This document shows positions 32,922 to 39,611 of a stretch of 39,611 nucleotides of DNA, in pieces. Each line of letters begins with the position of its first letter. Position 1 is the first letter of the stretch. The notes under the pieces were generated by a model that was not told where the DNA came from, made no database searches, and saw only the letters and a list, made by a program, of their open reading frames with translations. The DNA comes from Bacteroidales bacterium (lineage in GTDB: Bacteria > Bacteroidota > Bacteroidia > Bacteroidales > ML635J-15), in contig JAFZLK010000119.1 in the NCBI GenBank assembly GCA_017551515.1, forward strand, positions 1-39,611. The letters run 5' to 3'. The position numbers and the translations under genes are program-made.

Positions 32922-33773
32922 CTACTGTTGCGCGTAACTTTTGCTTCCGAAAATCTGTCTGCCTACAAGCACCGCTATTGCAAGTCCTACTACAATTGCT
33001 GCTATCCACCACGGATTAGCGTATGCTCCTAGGTCGGGAGTTGCGGCGACATCGGCATCGAAAAAGAATACTGCAATGACAACCAGAGCATTGTTGGTAG
33101 CATGTGCGACAATGGATAGCCATAGTGACCCCGAAAAGTTGAATATGTATCCAAGCACGGCACCAAGTATAAACCTTGGCAAAAGTCCCGAAAACTGCAT
33201 GTGTATTGCCGAAAATATAAAGGCAGTCAGACTAATTGCAACATGCTTGTTTCGCATATTGCCTACAAAGAATTTTTGCAATACGCCACGGAAAAACATC
33301 TCCTCGCAAATGGCTGGTGTTATCGCCAAAGCAATGAGGTTCAGCACGAATGCACCTATGCTGTTTCCTGCCAGAGCCTTTTGTGTCGATTGGATTGCGC
33401 TTTCGTCTATGCTGCGAAAATAGTCCTCTATGCCTTTAAGCGAGTCGGGGAACGAATACATGGCATTCAAACTGGAAACCAATTCAATCGTTGGCATTAT
33501 TGCAAGCATAAATGCTATGACGAGAAGGTATTTTGCGAATTTGGGACTTTCGGTCATGCCAAGTCGCTTGAAAGGGGAAGTGTCTTTTTCGATGAATTTG
33601 GCGGCAAGCAGGGCAGGAAGTCCGAATGATATAATCGATGACAATATAAGCAACAATTTGTAGGATAAATCACCTTGCATGAAAAAATACAATATTGCAA
33701 CTATCGCAGTATTAAGCAGAAATCCTATGCAAAGGCAGAGAATAATGATGAAAAGTTGTCTTGCTGACGACAT
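32922..33773 (-). CDS. CPBP-family intramembrane glutamic protease
   Basis: The 283-residue integral membrane protein has about eight hydrophobic spans and the CPBP (CAAX protease and bacteriocin-processing) motifs in order: E-E-x3-R in CEEMFFRGVL, F-x3-H in FIFSAIHMQ, and H-x3-N in VAHATNNAL. These form the active site inside the membrane. In bacteria such proteins process or confer immunity to peptides, or have unknown targets. It starts 5 nt after ribD on the same strand and is probably in the same operon (TPR, ribD, CPBP). Confidence 0.92.
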   Translation of the reverse strand: MSSARQLFIIILCLCIGFLLNTAIVAILYFFMQGDLSYKLLLILSSIISFGLPALLAAKFIEKDTSPFKRLGMTESPKFAKYLLVIAFMLAIMPTIELVSSLNAMYSFPDSLKGIEDYFRSIDESAIQSTQKALAGNSIGAFVLNLIALAITPAICEEMFFRGVLQKFFVGNMRNKHVAISLTAFIFSAIHMQFSGLLPRFILGAVLGYIFNFSGSLWLSIVAHATNNALVVIAVFFFDADVAATPDLGAYANPWWIAAIVVGLAIAVLVGRQIFGSKSYAQQ

Positions 33774-33778
33774 TTTGT

Positions 33779-34843
33779 CTATAAGTTAAAATCGTTGTTA
33801 GTATAGAAGACGTTGTTATAGAAATAGTTGAGCAAAACATCTCCACTCGCTTCTGTTTTCGCAACAGGATGACCGAAATGCGGTGCTTCTACTCCAGTTC
33901 CTATTTTGTTGTTGCTTGTGAAAACATGTGCTTCGTCCCAAAATCCTGCCGTGATGAATGAATTCAAAGTCTGCGCACCACCTTCTACAATTACCGATTG
34001 AATTTCGTTATAGTACAATATATCAAGTATTTGCGGTACAATATTTTCGGAAAAATTGACTTTGTAGTATAGCAGGTTGCCTTCGATGCTTTCTTTGCTG
34101 CCATTTATTATTATTGTTTTTGCCTTGTCGTCAAAAATCTTGCTTGTTGCAGGAACTTTCAGTTCACGGTCGATGCAAATACGCACCGGATTTCGTCCCG
34201 ACCAAAGTCGAGCAGTGAGGTGTGGATTGTCGAGCAAGGCGGTTCGTGTGCCGACTAGGATTGCATCTTCCTCTGTGCGCCATTTGTGCACAAGCCTGTC
34301 GAAATATAAATTAGTGATTTTCAGTGGTTTTTGTTGGCAGTCGGTGCGAATATTGTCGATGAAACCATCTGCCGTTTGCGCCCATTTCAGTATTATATAT
34401 GGTCTGCGTTTGGTATGGTAGGTGAAGAATCGTCGGTTTAGCCAATCACATTCCTGCTTGAGAATGCCAATTTTGACATCAACACCTGCATTTTTCAGTT
34501 TCTCGATTCCTTTGCCTGCAACCTTTTCAAAAGGGTCTATACTACCGACCACTACTCTCGGAATGCCTTCGCGGATAAGCATGTCGGCGCAGGCGGGAGT
34601 ACGTCCCACATGGGCGCATGGTTCGAGCGATACATAGATTGTGGATTCTTTAAGCAAAGACTTGTCCTTTACGGAATTAACGGCATTTACTTCGGCATGT
34701 GCTTCACCACATTTACGATGCCAACCTTCGCCAATTATTTTGCCGTCGTGTACGATAACCGCACCGACCATAGGGTTGGGAGATGCCGTTCCGAATCCGC
34801 ATTTTGCGAGTTCGATGCACCGTCTCATGTAGATTTCGTCCAT
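33779..34843 (-). CDS. ribD: Bifunctional riboflavin biosynthesis protein RibD
   Basis: RibD carries out two consecutive steps of riboflavin synthesis: deamination of the pyrimidine ring and NADPH-dependent reduction of the ribosyl side chain. The 354-residue length is standard. The N-terminal deaminase domain has the zinc ligands in CGEAHAEVNAV (HAE) and SLEPCAHVGRTPACADML (PCxxxGxTPxC). SPNPMVGAVIV is also a family mark. The reductase domain begins about residue 150 (RPYIILKWAQTADGFI) and includes IVEGGAQTLNSFI. It starts 3 nt after the TPR gene stop codon. No other rib genes are in the window. Confidence 0.97.
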   Translation of the reverse strand: MDEIYMRRCIELAKCGFGTASPNPMVGAVIVHDGKIIGEGWHRKCGEAHAEVNAVNSVKDKSLLKESTIYVSLEPCAHVGRTPACADMLIREGIPRVVVGSIDPFEKVAGKGIEKLKNAGVDVKIGILKQECDWLNRRFFTYHTKRRPYIILKWAQTADGFIDNIRTDCQQKPLKITNLYFDRLVHKWRTEEDAILVGTRTALLDNPHLTARLWSGRNPVRICIDRELKVPATSKIFDDKAKTIIINGSKESIEGNLLYYKVNFSENIVPQILDILYYNEIQSVIVEGGAQTLNSFITAGFWDEAHVFTSNNKIGTGVEAPHFGHPVAKTEASGDVLLNYFYNNVFYTNNDFNL

Positions 34844-34846
34844 TGA

Positions 34847-35875
34847 TTACCAGTCGAGTCCTCTTTGCTTAAGTTCTTTCTGGCTCAGTTCCTGACCTGC
34901 ACTAGCGGCACGGCGGAAATGTGCTATTGCATCGGCTTCCTGGTTCATCGACATGTAGAGTTTGCCGATGTTGTAGTTGGTGTCAACATGGTTTGGATTG
35001 ATACTCAATGCCTTGTTGTAGTATTCCATTGCCTTGGTCGGATTTGTCGAGAAATATGCAGCACCAAGGTTGTTGTACGAATCAATGTTGTCGGGATTGA
35101 GTTCGAGTGCCTTGAGATAATTCTTTACGGCTTTGCTTTCGCCCTTTACATCATCCGAGTAGTAGTAAGCCACACCTAGATTGTTGTATGCATCGGCATT
35201 GTCTTTGTTGACCTCTATTGCCTTCTTGAACCATTCGATTGCTTCAACATATTCACCTTGGTCTTCGTATATTACGCCGATAGCATTGTAGGCATCATCG
35301 TTGCGTGGATTGATTTCGAGAGCCTTCTTACAACTTTCGAGAGCTTTCTCATAGTTTCCGTTATGCGAATATGCTAAACCGAGATTGTTGTATGCGCCAT
35401 CATATAATGTGCTAATTGCTACAGCTTTTGAGTAGTATGATATTGCCTTCTTGTAGTTTTTCAGTTCATCGTATGCGTTGCCTAGAGCATTGTAGGCAGT
35501 GTCGTATTTTGGATTAATCTTTATTGCATTTTCAAAAAGGCTTATTGCCTTGTTGAAGTCGCCTTCGTCGTAGTAAACATAGCCGAGATTCTTAACGGCC
35601 TCGTAGTATTTTGGGTTAATTTTTATTGCCATTTGGAAATTTATCATGGCCTTGTCGAGATTGCCGAATGCAGCGTATGCTTTGCCGAGAGTATTGTAGG
35701 CTAAGGCATTTTCCGTGTTGATTTCAACATATTTCGACAAGTCGTTTATGGTCTGCATGTAATTGTCGTTGTTGAAGGCGAACAATCCGTTTGAGAGAAG
35801 TGCTTCTTCGCTCTGCGAGTATGCTGTTGTAGTAGCCAGCACAAAAGCAATCAGTATGGCAATGTTTAATCTCAT
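34847..35875 (-). CDS. Secreted TPR-repeat protein
   Basis: The 342-residue protein has a Sec signal peptide (MRLNIAILIAFVLATTTAYSQ) followed by about eight or nine consecutive 34-residue TPR units between residues ~25 and ~325. Each follows NxLGxAYxxxGxxxKAIxxFxxAIxINPxY. A TPR solenoid of this kind usually scaffolds protein complexes; location is probably periplasmic. It is the first gene of the operon TPR, ribD, CPBP, with ribD starting 3 nt downstream. A -7 promoter element lies at 35902-35909. The specific partner is unknown. Confidence 0.93.
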   Translation of the reverse strand: MRLNIAILIAFVLATTTAYSQSEEALLSNGLFAFNNDNYMQTINDLSKYVEINTENALAYNTLGKAYAAFGNLDKAMINFQMAIKINPKYYEAVKNLGYVYYDEGDFNKAISLFENAIKINPKYDTAYNALGNAYDELKNYKKAISYYSKAVAISTLYDGAYNNLGLAYSHNGNYEKALESCKKALEINPRNDDAYNAIGVIYEDQGEYVEAIEWFKKAIEVNKDNADAYNNLGVAYYYSDDVKGESKAVKNYLKALELNPDNIDSYNNLGAAYFSTNPTKAMEYYNKALSINPNHVDTNYNIGKLYMSMNQEADAIAHFRRAASAGQELSQKELKQRGLDW

Positions 35876-35901
35876 ACAATTTTGACTTTGAATAGTATTC
35901 G

Positions 35902-35909
35902 CAAATTTA
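35902..35909 (-). promoter_or_regulatory. -7 promoter element for the TPR-ribD-CPBP operon
   Basis: The minus strand reads TAAATTTG, an exact TAnnTTTG match 26 nt upstream of the start codon at 35875. Confidence 0.55.
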
Positions 35910-35955
35910 AATATTTTTTACTTATACTGCACAAGTATATTTTGAAAAATATAGT

Positions 35956-37041
35956 TTAATCGTTTGCTTCCTTCAGTCGTTCTGCGTTTTCGGCCATGAT
36001 AAGCTGGTCGATAAGTTCCTGAATGTCACCGAGCATAAAGTTCTGCAGGTTGTACATCGTGTAGTTGATGCGGTGGTCGGTAACACGGCCCTGCGGGAAG
36101 TTGTAGGTACGGATTTTTGCCGAGCGGTCACCGGTAGAAACCATAGTCTTACGCTTCTTTGAAATCTCGTCAAGGTACTTCTGGTATTCAAGGTTGTACA
36201 AACGAGTACGAAGTTCCTTCATTGCTGACTCGATGTTCTTCAGTTTTGATTTTTCATCTTGGCAGGTAACGACGATTCCGGTAGGAATATGGGTAAGACG
36301 AATTGCCGAGTAGGTGGTGTTAACCGACTGTCCGCCAGGACCCGATGAGCAGAACTCATCGCGCTTTATGTCGGCTGGGTTAATCTTGATGTCAACTTCG
36401 TCGGCTTCGGGCAATACAGCCACCGATGCTGCCGATGTGTGTACGCGGCCCTGTGTTTCGGTCTGCGGAACGCGCTGTACGCGGTGAACCCCCGATTCAT
36501 ACTTCAAAATTCCGTAAACACCATGTCCGGTAACTGTGAAAACTACTTCCTTGTAACCGCCAACTGTACCTTCGGTTGCACGGGTGATTTCGGTTTTCCA
36601 ACCCTTGGTTTCGCAGTATTTCATGTACATGCGCATAAGCTCGCCTGCAAACAAACTGGCTTCGTCGCCACCAGCACCGCCACGGATTTCCACGATAGCA
36701 TTCTTCTCGTCCTCAGGGTCTTTGGGGATAAGCAGAAGCTTTATCTTTTCTTCCATTGGGTCTATTTTTGCGGTAAGCTCATCGATTTCCATCTTTGCCA
36801 TCTCACGCATTTCCTCGTCCTTCTCGGTCGAAAGTATCGATTTGGCATTGTCGATGTTGGAAATCATGTTGGTGTATTCGTCGTAAGCTTCGACAATAGG
36901 TTCCAAGTCCTTGTATTCCTTGTTCAGTTTCACGTACTTGTCCATGTCGGACATTATCGACTGGTCGGTAAGCATTTTGCCAACTTCGATGAATCGAGCC
37001 TTTACGCCTTTGAGTTTTTCTAATATCAGGTTGTTTGCCAT
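35956..37041 (-). CDS. prfA: Peptide chain release factor 1
   Basis: RF1 recognises UAA and UAG stop codons and triggers peptide release. The 361-residue length is standard. The catalytic GGQ is at residues 236-238 in SSGPGGQSVNTTYSAIRL. The anticodon-like tripeptide of RF1 (PxT) reads P-Q-T in RVPQTETQGRVHTSAA. There is no sign of the programmed frameshift typical of RF2. GGAGGDEASLFAGEL and the C-terminal GRVTDHRINYT are also present. It lies downstream of purM, with a 128-bp gap holding a tandem repeat and a palindrome. Confidence 0.98.
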   Translation of the reverse strand: MANNLILEKLKGVKARFIEVGKMLTDQSIMSDMDKYVKLNKEYKDLEPIVEAYDEYTNMISNIDNAKSILSTEKDEEMREMAKMEIDELTAKIDPMEEKIKLLLIPKDPEDEKNAIVEIRGGAGGDEASLFAGELMRMYMKYCETKGWKTEITRATEGTVGGYKEVVFTVTGHGVYGILKYESGVHRVQRVPQTETQGRVHTSAASVAVLPEADEVDIKINPADIKRDEFCSSGPGGQSVNTTYSAIRLTHIPTGIVVTCQDEKSKLKNIESAMKELRTRLYNLEYQKYLDEISKKRKTMVSTGDRSAKIRTYNFPQGRVTDHRINYTMYNLQNFMLGDIQELIDQLIMAENAERLKEAND

Positions 37042-37085
37042 AAGTCTATGTTTCTAGTTTCTAAGTTTCAAGTTTCTGGTTTTAT

Positions 37086-37129
37086 CGCTTCGCTGTTTCT
37101 ATGTTTGCGCTTCGCTGTTTCTATGTTTG
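37086..37129. repeat. 22-bp perfect tandem duplication between purM and prfA
   Basis: Two identical adjacent 22-bp units (37086-37107 and 37108-37129), each CGCTTCGCTG followed by TTTCTATGTTTG. Degenerate relatives (TCTATGTTTCTAGTTTC, TAAGTTTCAAGTTTC) lie at 37042-37080, so a longer array has decayed toward prfA. Confidence 0.85.
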
Positions 37130-37149
37130 GGACGATGCATGCATCGTCC
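37130..37149. repeat. 20-bp perfect palindrome
   Basis: GGACGATGCATGCATCGTCC reads the same on both strands. It directly abuts the 22-bp tandem repeat and lies 20 bp from the purM stop codon. It could be a REP-type element, a terminator stem (no T run is present) or a protein-binding site. Confidence 0.8.
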
Positions 37150-37169
37150 GTACATTCGTCAATCGTAAA

Positions 37170-38339
37170 TTAATAATTAAATTCTCCCTTATCCGACTTG
37201 ATTGTCAGTTTCTTGCCTTCGCATTTCTCGCAATGTCCGATGATTTTTGCATCTACGCCAAAACTCTTGCTAATCGAAATTATTCCTTCGGCAATGCTTT
37301 CTGGTACATAGAGTTCCATGCGGTGTCCCATGTTGAAAACCTTGTACATTTCACGCCAGTCGGTACCGCTTTGTTCCTGTATAAGCTTGAACAGCAACGG
37401 AGTTTCGAACATATTGTCCTTCACAACATGCAGGTTGTCAACAAAGTTGAGAATCTTGGTCTGTGCGCCTCCACTGCAATGTATTATGCCGTTAATTTGC
37501 GACCTGTAGTGGTTCAAGATTTCTCGGATTACTGGTGCGTAAGTGCGGGTAGGAGAGAGGACAAGCTTTCCTGCATCGCTGTATGGGTCTTCCAATTTGT
37601 CGGTAAGGCGGCACTTGCCCGAATATACAAGTTCCTGCGGAATTCCGTTGTCGTAGCTTTCGGGATATTTTTCAGCAAGGTATTTTGCAAATACGTCGTG
37701 ACGAGCAGAGGTCAATCCGTTGCTACCCATACCGCCGTTGTAGAAGGTTTCGTATTTTGCCTGTCCGTACGAAGCAAGACCTACGATTACATTTCCGTCA
37801 CCAATTTTCTCATTGGTTATCAAGTCGCTGCGTTTCATTCTGCAGGTTACGGTTGAGTCGACGATTACTGTTCTAACAAGGTCGCCTACATCGGCAGTTT
37901 CGCCACCGGTAAGCACAATGTTTACACCAAATTGGCGCATTGTGTCGCAAAATTCCTGAGTACCGTTGATTATTGCCGAGATAACTTCGCCAGGGATGAG
38001 TCTCTTGTTGCGTCCGATGGTTGATGACAGTAAAATGTTGTCGGTTGCGCCAACGCAAAGCAGGTCGTCTGTGTTCATCACGATAGCATCGATGGCAATA
38101 CCTTTCCATACCGAGAGGTCGCCAGTTTCGCGCCAGTACATGTAGGCGAGCGACGACTTTGTGCCTGCACCGTCGGCGTGCATTATGTTGCAGTATTCCT
38201 CGTCACCGCAGAGAATATCGGGTATTATCTTGCAGAACGACTTGGGATACAGACCTTTGTCAATGTTTTTTATTGCATTGTGGACATCTTCTTTCGAGGC
38301 CGAAACACCTCTCATGTTGTATCTAAAATTATCGGGCAT
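37170..38339 (-). CDS. purM: Phosphoribosylformylglycinamidine cyclo-ligase (AIR synthetase)
   Basis: PurM closes the imidazole ring in step five of purine synthesis, using ATP. The 389-residue protein is somewhat longer than the E. coli enzyme (345), as is usual for the Bacteroidota form. Landmarks are HADGAGTKSSLAYMY (Gly-rich ATP segment), IAIDAIVMNTDDLLCVGA, VLTGGETADVGDLVRT and IIHCSGGAQTKILNFVDN. A -7 promoter lies at 38361-38368. It is followed on the same strand by prfA. Confidence 0.96.
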   Translation of the reverse strand: MPDNFRYNMRGVSASKEDVHNAIKNIDKGLYPKSFCKIIPDILCGDEEYCNIMHADGAGTKSSLAYMYWRETGDLSVWKGIAIDAIVMNTDDLLCVGATDNILLSSTIGRNKRLIPGEVISAIINGTQEFCDTMRQFGVNIVLTGGETADVGDLVRTVIVDSTVTCRMKRSDLITNEKIGDGNVIVGLASYGQAKYETFYNGGMGSNGLTSARHDVFAKYLAEKYPESYDNGIPQELVYSGKCRLTDKLEDPYSDAGKLVLSPTRTYAPVIREILNHYRSQINGIIHCSGGAQTKILNFVDNLHVVKDNMFETPLLFKLIQEQSGTDWREMYKVFNMGHRMELYVPESIAEGIISISKSFGVDAKIIGHCEKCEGKKLTIKSDKGEFNY

Positions 38340-38360
38340 AACCTATTCTTTTTGCGATTG

Positions 38361-38368
38361 CAAAATTA
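38361..38368 (-). promoter_or_regulatory. -7 promoter element for purM
   Basis: The minus strand reads TAATTTTG, an exact TAnnTTTG match 21 nt upstream of the purM start codon. Confidence 0.5.
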
Positions 38369-38407
38369 AATAAATTTTTTTAATGTTTGCAGATACCACA
38401 TTAATAC

Positions 38408-38446
38408 AACAAATCCTCTTGAAAATAAAATTCAGGAGGATTTGTT
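38408..38446 (-). terminator. Strong hairpin downstream of the T9SS protein gene
   Basis: AACAAATCCTC (38408-38418) and GAGGATTTGTT (38436-38446) form a perfect 11-bp stem, extendable by five inner pairs with one G-T. It lies 20 bp after the stop codon at 38467 and upstream of the purM promoter. The minus-strand 3' side is GTATTAATG, not a pure U run; the plus-strand side has TTTTCGTTT. It separates the two leftward units. Confidence 0.65.
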
Positions 38447-38466
38447 TTCGTTTATTATTCAAATAT

Positions 38467-39611
38467 TTATCTAAAAATCGAAATCTTTCTTGTTGCAACC
38501 TGACCATCCTCAGAAATTATCCGCACATTGTACAGGCCGGGATTCCAGCCGGCGCAACTGATTTCGACTCGTTCTGATTCGTTGTTGTCAATTTCGGCAA
38601 CAAGCTGTCCCGATGCGTTGTATATGCGTACCGCTGCAATGCGCTGTCCTTCGATGAAGAACTGACCGTAGGTCGGGTTCGGGTAAACGGTGAGGTTGTC
38701 GGCTGTCCATTCAGCGACGGCGTCGCCTTCTCCATTGCCCTGTCCGTTTTCATCATCGTCCTCGGGAATAAGCTCCACAAAGACGCACTCCTCGTCGGAG
38801 TATGCGAACATGCCGTACTCGCAGAGGCTCTCGACCTGGTAGCAGTAGTTGCGGTCAGGCTCCACGTTGTCGTAGTAGGTGGTGTCGGTTGTAAGGCCTA
38901 TGGAAACATCATTCCTGAAAATCTTGTAGGTATACGATTCGCTGGTCGCCGTCCAGCTGAGGTGCACCGAATATCCGACCGCTTCAATCTGCAGGACAGG
39001 AGCCTCAGCACATACTCCGGAAACAATCTTGGAGCATGCCGTTCCTACGATTTCGTCACAAATACCATCCTCGAAGTATGCGAAGATTGTGTAGCAATAG
39101 GTGATTTCTGGAACAACATTCGAGTCGATGTAATTGCCATCGTACAAAACTTCCTCAACGGCATTGTCGTCCCTGTAGATGCGGAAAAACTCTACACCGA
39201 CAGGCTTGTTCCATGTGAGGAATATCGATTCGCCGTCGTTGCTTGCAGACACGGCAAGCGCCACATTGCAAGGTATAGGCTCTATTTCGGCACATACGGT
39301 GTCGGACGACTCAGACAGGCAACTGTAGCCGCCAACAGACAAAGCCCTGACATTGAAGCAGTGCTCACCGACCGGCAGTCCCTCAAATGTTATCGAGGTT
39401 TCGGTGGTTGTGTCGATTGCAAACGGTGAATTGTCTCCGAAGATGAGATAGGATACCGAATTGTACTCGTCAAGTTCTATAGGCTGCCAGTTCAAAGTGA
39501 CATTGTAGAATGTGTCGGTAACTGCAGTTATCTGCTGTACCGCATCGCACTCTGGTGCAACTGCAGTAACAGTGACATTTACATCCTTGGTACGGTTACC
39601 CATCACTGCTG
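38467..39611 (-). CDS. T9SS-exported multidomain protein, 3' part only
   Basis: The frame is open to the window edge, so the N-terminus lies outside; at least 381 residues are visible. They form three fibronectin type III-like beta-sandwich units (for example DTFYNVTLNWQPIELDEYNSVSY, then SIFLTWNKPVG and SVHLSWTATSESYTYKIFRND), with CxxA-type starts such as ECDAVQQI and ICDEIVGTAC. The C-terminal ~75 residues are a type A T9SS sorting domain: LTVYPNPTYGQFFIEG, AAVRIYNASGQLVAEI and GLYNVRIISEDGQVATRKISIFR (split by short gaps). Such proteins are secreted across the outer membrane and attached to the surface. The N-terminal domain, which would tell the function, is missing here. Confidence 0.88.
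   Translation of the reverse strand, partial: AVMGNRTKDVNVTVTAVAPECDAVQQITAVTDTFYNVTLNWQPIELDEYNSVSYLIFGDNSPFAIDTTTETSITFEGLPVGEHCFNVRALSVGGYSCLSESSDTVCAEIEPIPCNVALAVSASNDGESIFLTWNKPVGVEFFRIYRDDNAVEEVLYDGNYIDSNVVPEITYCYTIFAYFEDGICDEIVGTACSKIVSGVCAEAPVLQIEAVGYSVHLSWTATSESYTYKIFRNDVSIGLTTDTTYYDNVEPDRNYCYQVESLCEYGMFAYSDEECVFVELIPEDDDENGQGNGEGDAVAEWTADNLTVYPNPTYGQFFIEGQRIAAVRIYNASGQLVAEIDNNESERVEISCAGWNPGLYNVRIISEDGQVATRKISIFR

Noticed and set aside
36460..36480. RF1 anticodon tripeptide reading PQT as a recoding signal
   Set aside because: The motif fits the PxT pattern of RF1, and all other RF1 features are standard; no evidence of altered stop-codon use is seen in the window.
37130..37149. 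purM terminator
   Set aside because: The palindrome has no loop and no U run, and lies upstream of prfA on the same strand, with which purM is likely cotranscribed.

Overview
The window is about 39.6 kb of bacterial chromosome from a member of the Bacteroidota, most likely an uncultured, host-associated Bacteroidales. Three things support this. Promoters follow the Bacteroidota pattern, with a TAnnTTTG -7 element in front of many genes. The last gene carries a type IX secretion (T9SS) C-terminal sorting domain. The protein families are typical of that phylum: SusB-like GH97, a PNGase F-like enzyme, a Bacteroidota-type FtsE, and a TPR plus beta-barrel pair. The DNA is AT-rich, and several accessory stretches (about 1.6-2.9 kb, 9.2-11.3 kb, 19.1-20.7 kb) look more AT-rich than the housekeeping genes.

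Layout. Positions 1-1300 hold a complete IS4-family insertion sequence that abuts the window edge. At 1396-1594 there is a candidate structured RNA, followed by two lipoprotein genes. At 2977-7637 a leftward block encodes dtd, adenine deaminase, a small unknown gene and mnmG. Three parS-like palindromes and a REP-like repeat sit in its intergenic gaps. At 7773-8902 there is a REP-associated tyrosine transposase (RAYT) fused to a DprA/SLOG-like domain and framed by inverted REP palindromes. A second copy of the structured RNA follows at 8971-9209, upstream of a coupled pair of unknown genes (9275-11247). A rightward block at 11.4-17.8 kb encodes a PNGase F-like enzyme, a GH97 alpha-glycosidase, a nucleotidyltransferase, a GNAT-DUF3795 fusion and a CAT-like acetyltransferase. 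A leftward accessory operon at 17.8-20.7 kb encodes an unknown protein, an agmatine/peptidylarginine-deiminase-family enzyme and a Sel1-repeat protein. Next come a lipoprotein and an ftsE / e(P4) acid phosphatase / membrane protein operon (20.9-24.4 kb). A large TPR protein with an outer-membrane barrel (24.6-29.6 kb) is followed by an initiator tRNA-Met and a Na/Pi cotransporter. A long leftward block (31.8-39.6 kb) holds a radical SAM protein, a CPBP protease, ribD, a TPR protein, prfA, purM and the 3' end of a T9SS-exported protein.

How parts work together. The PNGase F-like enzyme and GH97 could act in sequence on host glycoproteins. ribD, purM, prfA, mnmG, dtd and tRNA-fMet are core translation and cofactor functions. 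The parS-like cluster close to mnmG suggests an origin-proximal position.

The strongest undescribed signal is the pair of noncoding elements at 1396-1594 and 8971-9209. Their primary sequence has largely diverged, but they share an ordered set of short motifs. They also share two long-range helices whose bases differ between copies while pairing is kept, plus a potential pseudoknot and a U-rich 3' end. The second is the RAYT-SLOG gene inside its inverted REP pair. I saw no CRISPR array, rRNA, prophage or known defence system. All calls come from reading the sequence; no database search was run.
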